Under the pieces are notes generated by a model, which saw only the letters and a list, made by a program, of their open reading frames with translations, made no database searches and was not told the DNA's origin. The translations under genes and the position numbers were made by a program. A stretch of DNA of 11,348 nt. It comes from Pinguiococcus pyrenoidosus (Eukaryota > Sar > Pinguiophyceae > Pinguiochrysidales > Pinguiochrysidaceae). The stretch is taken from NCBI GenBank assembly GCA_019677205.1, contig JAAMXY010000054.1, positions 1 through 11,348 on the forward strand, given 5' to 3'. How positions within the stretch are numbered: the first letter of the stretch is position 1; each line of letters starts with the position of its first letter. This document shows positions 7,155 through 11,348 of this stretch, one piece after another.

Positions 7155-7747
7155 GGCGCGGGCGGAGACGGCGCAGTTGGGTTTGTGTTCGCGCTGGTCA
7201 ACGACGCGTGGGACAGATGGAAACTCCGGGGGAGGCTGTGGACGCGCCCGCCTGTATGCACACCACACGGCTTCGGCGATGCTTAAGGTGATCTCGTTAG
7301 CACTGGCTTCACTGGAGGCGCGACTTGCACTCTCCGCGCGGAGGGGGCAAGTGACGGACAGGGGAGACGCGCGGAAGCATTGCGGCGTCGAGGCGCCTGC
7401 GGCGCTCGAGTATTGGACTCGTGCAACTTGCAACTCTGAACTTCGCCGGCCAGTAATTGGAGAGTCCGCGAATATCAAAATATTAAAAATAGTAAATCTG
7501 CCAAACAATGGAGCAACGCGTCTGCTTTGCTGCTTATCTCCGCATCTTTTTGCTCAACAGGCTTGGGTGGCCCTGAGGTCTCTCACCAGCGACGCCGCAG
7601 ATCTTCAAACGAGCGCGGCGTTTCCGTCTCCAGGCTTTGGTGCACGCGGTGTTTGTGGCCAGTGCGTTCCCGAGAAGGTTGACTCAGCTTTAGCCTCGCT
7701 GGCGAGACTGGCATCGCGCGTGGCGCGGGCGCTCCGTCGGGCGCAAG
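7155..7747. promoter_or_regulatory. divergent promoter region between selenoprotein S and eIF3a
   Basis: This 593-bp gap separates two outward-facing genes. Most of it is GC-rich, but 7470-7512 is an AT-rich patch containing caaaatattaaaaatag, and an ATTGG (reverse CCAAT) lies at 7456-7460. Long open frames cross it on both strands but have no protein-like composition or homology that I recognise. A bidirectional promoter is the likely role. Confidence 0.55.
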
Positions 7748-10700
7748 ATGAGCCATCAGCAGCAGCCGGAGAACGCGTTGAAGCGCGCCGGCGAGCTGAT
7801 CGCGATCGGCAACAAGAAGACCGCTCTAAACGCGCTACAGGATGTGTTCAGTGGGCAGCGGCGTTACAAGCAGTGGCGCCAGGTCTACGAAGATATCATG
7901 CTTCTGTTCCTCTCGCTGTGCCTTGAACTGAAGGACTTCGGCAACATGAAGGAGGGGCTGTACCAGTACCGCCAGCTCTGCATGCAGTCCTCCGTGTACG
8001 GCAGCCTGGACAAGGTGGCGCGCTACCTGCTCAACATCGCGCAGGCCAAGGCGGTGGCGACCTTTGACGCCGCGCAGGTGGAGCTGACGTCCACGGATGT
8101 GTCGCTGGAGGAGGAGGAGATGATCACCTCCGACAGCGTCATGCTCATGGCCACCACCGCCGAGGGCCTGCGCGACCGCACTGCCCAGGAGACCTGGGTG
8201 CCGTGGGTGAAGTTCCTGTGGGAGTCCTATCGCAGCATCATCGAAACGTTGAAGGTGAACTCCAAGCTGGAGGCGACCTACCACGCCACGGCGCGCGCCG
8301 CCTTCAGCTTCTGCCTGCAGTTCCGCCGCACCTCGGAGTTCCGGAGGCTGTGCGATGTGCTGCGCACGCACCTCCAGAACCTGGAGAAGCTGAACATTGC
8401 CGGCACCGTGGTGTCGGAGGCGAAGTCGCGGCGGCCCTGGGAGGGCTGGAGCGAACGCTCCATCGAGCGGCAGCTGCAGACGAAGTTCGATCAGCTCGAG
8501 GCGGGCTCCGAGCTCGGCATGTGGAATGAGACCTTCAAGACCATGGATGACATCAACAAGGTATTCCCCCCGAATCAGTAGCGTTGTAGTCGATGCGTGA
8601 AGGGCGCGTGCCGCAGAGCGCCTCTCAACCCTTGGTGTGTCTTCGTGCGCTCCTAGATCATGACGATCTCCCGGGTGAAGTTCAAGAACAAGCAGCTGGA
8701 CGCGTCGAAGCGGGCGCGCCTCATGGCGACCTTCTACGACAAGCTCAAGCGGATTTTCTGGCTCACGGACAACAAGCTCTTCCACGCGTACACCTGGCAC
8801 AAGTTCCACTCGCTTTGCCGCGACCACAACAAAGCCCTGAGCGAGGATGCGCTCACCATGCAGGCGAGCAGTGTGGTGCTTGCCACGCTGTCCATCTCCC
8901 CGGAGCTGGAGGTCGAGGAGTCCAGCCTGATCCTCGGCGGCACGGAAGCGGCGCAAGCAGAAGCGGAGCGGGCGGCGAACCTCGCGGCCATGATCAACTT
9001 CAACAGCACCACCGCTCCCAACCGGATGTCCATCCTGCGGGAGCTGAGCAACCGCGGCGTGCTGGAGAAGAGCCTGCCGCAGGTGCAGAAGCTGTACTCG
9101 TTGCTCGAGGAAGCGAAGGAGCCCCTCGGCTTGGTCGAGCAGGTCGCGCCGCTTCTGGAGGATCTGGAGAAGATCTCCGAAACTGCCAAGAACGAAGCGA
9201 CCAAGGCGGGGCTGTCCGTCACCACCCAGGGGGCTGCGTCCCTCGCGAAGTCGTCGGTGAGCCTCAAGGCTTCCGAGGACGGGGTCCTCAGCGACGACGC
9301 GGAAGATGTCGCTGCGGAGCGTCGCGCGGCGGAGTTCATCCTCGGCCAAGCCCTGCAGACGAAGATCGACGTGGTGATCTATCTGGAGCCGATTCGCCGC
9401 GTCCTCGTGCTGAGGCTTCTGCAGCAGCTGAGCAGCGTCTATGCCACGGTCCGCCTCCGGAAGCTGTACGAGCTCACGGAGCGTCTGGGCCTCACCGAGC
9501 TGGACGTCGAGGACATCATCCTCAAGGCGGTGTCCAAGAAGCACATCCGCGCCTTCATCGACCACCGCTCACAGTGCCTCCGATTCCCCTCCGTCGGCGA
9601 CATCGCGACGGTGGGCGAGACGGCGGCCGCCAAGGCGACGCGGGACGAAGCGATGCGCGGCCAGCTGACCGCGCTGGCTGGCTCGCTGCGCGACCTCTGC
9701 GGACGGTTGGAGAGCGACAAGCAGCCGCTGCTGGACGCCGGAGCGAGGCGTGCGTTCATGGACCGCATTCGCGAGGGCATCTCGCGGGAGCACCAGCAGA
9801 TCCTGGGACGCAAAGCCATCATCGAGGCCCGGAAGGAGCAGCAAGAGCGCGAGGAGCAGGAGAAACGGGAAGCCGAAGCGGCCGAACGGCGCCAGCGAGA
9901 GGCCCGGCAGCAGGTGCAGGAGGAGGAGCGACTCCGGCAGGAGGAGGCCGAGCGCCAGCGCCGGCTCAAGGAGAAGATCGAGAAGCAGGTGCAGGTCGAG
10001 AAGCTCAAGAAGGTCATCGAAGACCAGGGCGGCGCCAAGGACATCCTGGCGGAGGCCGACAAGCCACTGGAAGCCATGGAAATCGACGAGCTGGAGCAGC
10101 TTGCTATCAAGCAGAAGCAGCAGGCCCGCGAGAAGCTCATGAAGGAGCAGCAGGAGCTGGTGAACAAGGCCAAGCGCGTGGACTACATCGCCCGCGCCCT
10201 CCGCGACGCGGAGATTCCCCTTCTGAAGGCCAAGGCGGAGCAGGATCAGCAGGCCCTCAGGGCGGAGCACGAGCAGCGCTTCAGGGAGTACGTCGAGAAC
10301 GACAAGCGCCAGCACAAGCAGATGCTGGACAAGCGCGAGGAGCTCCTCGGCGTGTTTGGGAACATCTTCGAGAGCCTCCAAGGCTACGCAGACTCGCGCC
10401 TCGAAGCGCGGCGTGAAGTCTACGAGACGCAGTATGCCGAGGCGCGGAACGAAGCTCTTCGGCGCGAGCACTCGCGCCGAATCATGAGGGCCCGCCAGAT
10501 GAAGGAGGACGAGGAGGAGCGACTGCGAGAAGCGGAGGCGGCTCGGATCAGGGCAGAAGAGCAGCGAGTCGAAGACGAGCGGCGTGCCAAGGAGCGCCAG
10601 CGCGAGTCGGCCGTCGAGTCCAACAAGGCCTTCGGGCAGCTCGCGGATGACGATCCTGATGACGACGACGACGGCTACGACGCTTCGTATGCGCCGCCGC

Positions 10701-11245
10701 CTCGAAGGGGAAGCCTCAACATGGAGGAGGCCGTCCACTACGACGATCAGCGCGGCGGGGAGTGGAACACCGCGGGTGGCCACCACGACGAGAACGATCC
10801 AGCGGATGCCTCGGGTCCCCGCGACGACGGTCCGCCGCGCCACCGACCTTCGTCTGGCGGCGCCGGCAAGTACGCTCCTCCGGGGCGGTCCTCCGACGGA
10901 GATGGCGGCTGGCGCAGACGATCGGAGGCGCCGCGAGGCGGCGGCGGCGGGATGGAGCGCAGATCCTACCCGGATGAGGGCGGGCCGTTCTCAAGCTCTC
11001 GCGGCAACCGCGATCGGGATGACATGGGCGGCCCGCGCGACCGGCACGGACCTCGGTATGCTTCTGAAGGCGGTGGGGGTGGCTTCCATTCGCAGATGTC
11101 ACGAAACGACGGCGACAGGCCGCCTCCTCGCGATCAACGTGATCAGGACGGTGGCGGAAGCTCGACTGCCTACCGCCCTCCCCATGCCCGTGGGGGATCT
11201 CGCCGCAGCGATGGTCCGAGGACGAACACTCGCTGGAACAACTAG
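7748..11245 (+). CDS. EIF3A: translation initiation factor eIF3 subunit a, two exons
   Basis: Largest scaffold subunit of eIF3, which binds the 40S ribosome and organises start-codon scanning in the cytoplasm. Exons are 7748-8560 (271 codons) and 8657-11245; the 96-nt intron runs from AAG|GTATTC to CCTAG|ATC, phase 0. The product is 1133 residues (human about 1380, yeast 964). The N-terminus PENALKRAGELI is the family signature. Helical repeats with GLYQYR, TPWVKFLWESYR-type (here WVPWVKFLWESYR) and FCLQF run to about 490. The PCI winged helix spans about 497-585 (LRLLQQLSSVY). A long charged coiled coil (spectrin-like) covers about 640-920. An acidic run, DDDPDDDDDG, follows near 935. The tail to 1133 is Arg/Gly/Asp-rich and ends with YRPPHAR and RWNN. 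About 45 low-complexity Ala/Ser/Glu residues near 445-490 look like an insertion before the PCI module. The ATG at 7748 fits family starts, with A at -3. Confidence 0.97.
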
Positions 11246-11299
11246 CCTCGTCGATGGGAAAGACTAGCCTCGTCGGTGGGAAAGACTAGCCTCGTAGGT
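11240..11299. repeat. 22-bp tandem repeat overlapping the eIF3a stop codon
   Basis: Units at 11240-11261 and 11262-11283 differ at two positions. A third, partial unit follows at 11284-11299. Each contains actagcctcgt. The first unit includes the eIF3a TAG stop (11243-11245), so the repeat begins in the last sense codon and continues into the 3' UTR. Confidence 0.9.
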
Positions 11300-11348
11300 C
11301 GATGATGGCGATCAGGACGAAGCATGTTCCGGTCGATTGCGATAAAAG

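Noticed and set aside
6783-7508. A 241-residue protein starting at 7508 (- strand) with a long N-terminus before selenoprotein S
   Set aside because: The upstream extension is not protein-like and crosses the divergent promoter. It also reads into introns 1 and 2. Start at 7154 restores the known family length.
7042-7926. 294-codon + strand frame between selenoprotein S and eIF3a
   Set aside because: It overlaps selenoprotein S exon 1 in antisense and eIF3a exon 1 out of frame, with no recognisable motif.
7835-9565. 576-codon open frame antisense to eIF3a
   Set aside because: Composition is the Leu/Arg/His/Glu pattern expected from reading GC-rich coding DNA backwards, and it lies opposite a well-recognised protein. 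It would also span the eIF3a intron without a matching structure.
8593-10416. 607-codon + strand frame overlapping eIF3a
   Set aside because: Gly/Ala/Arg/Pro-rich frame-shifted shadow of the eIF3a coiled coil; it begins in the eIF3a intron.
9569-10843. 424-codon antisense frame rich in Leu and Val
   Set aside because: Reverse reading of the Glu/Lys/Arg/Gln-rich coiled coil gives Leu/Phe/Ser repeats; not a membrane protein.
10584-11267. 227-codon frame overlapping the eIF3a tail
   Set aside because: Arg/Thr/Met-rich shadow of the Arg/Gly/Asp-rich tail in another frame.

Overview
This window is nuclear DNA from a eukaryote, most likely a unicellular protist or alga. Four genes are interrupted by short GT-AG introns of 65 to 362 nt whose phases match exactly. 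The proteins are eukaryote-specific (eIF3a, a Qa-SNARE, selenoprotein S), coding DNA is GC-rich, and promoter-like gaps are AT-rich. Selenoprotein S argues against land plants and most fungi. I cannot name the lineage.

Layout from left to right: (1) the 3' part of a + strand gene, open from the left edge to 2048, whose C-terminal 170 residues resemble the C-terminus of the CLEC16A/TT9/Ema family (tentative); (2) a two-exon Qa-SNARE (syntaxin) on the - strand, 3722 to 2506, tail-to-tail with gene 1; (3) a very AT-rich divergent promoter region, about 3900-4240; (4) a small + strand ORF for a 59-residue single-pass membrane protein (4360-4539, unrecognised); (5) a five-exon class II sirtuin, SIRT4-like, on the + strand (4761-6100); (6) a four-exon selenoprotein S (SELENOS/VIMP) on the - strand (7154 to 6289), with an in-frame TGA two codons before the TAG stop; (7) a divergent promoter region, 7155-7747; (8) a two-exon eIF3a on the + strand (7748-11245), followed by a tandem repeat that includes its stop codon.

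The genes do not form one pathway. They are a compact set of housekeeping genes in alternating orientation: convergent, divergent, convergent, divergent. Themes shared by some of them are membrane traffic and quality control (CLEC16A-like protein, syntaxin, SelS in ER-associated degradation) and mitochondrial or NAD-linked regulation (sirtuin). The most notable object is the selenoprotein. Conventional gene calling would break it, because its last exon is only 59 nt and is read through a TGA. The spliced product is 188 residues, has no cysteine, and has selenocysteine as its next-to-last residue. No previously undescribed multi-gene system is evident.
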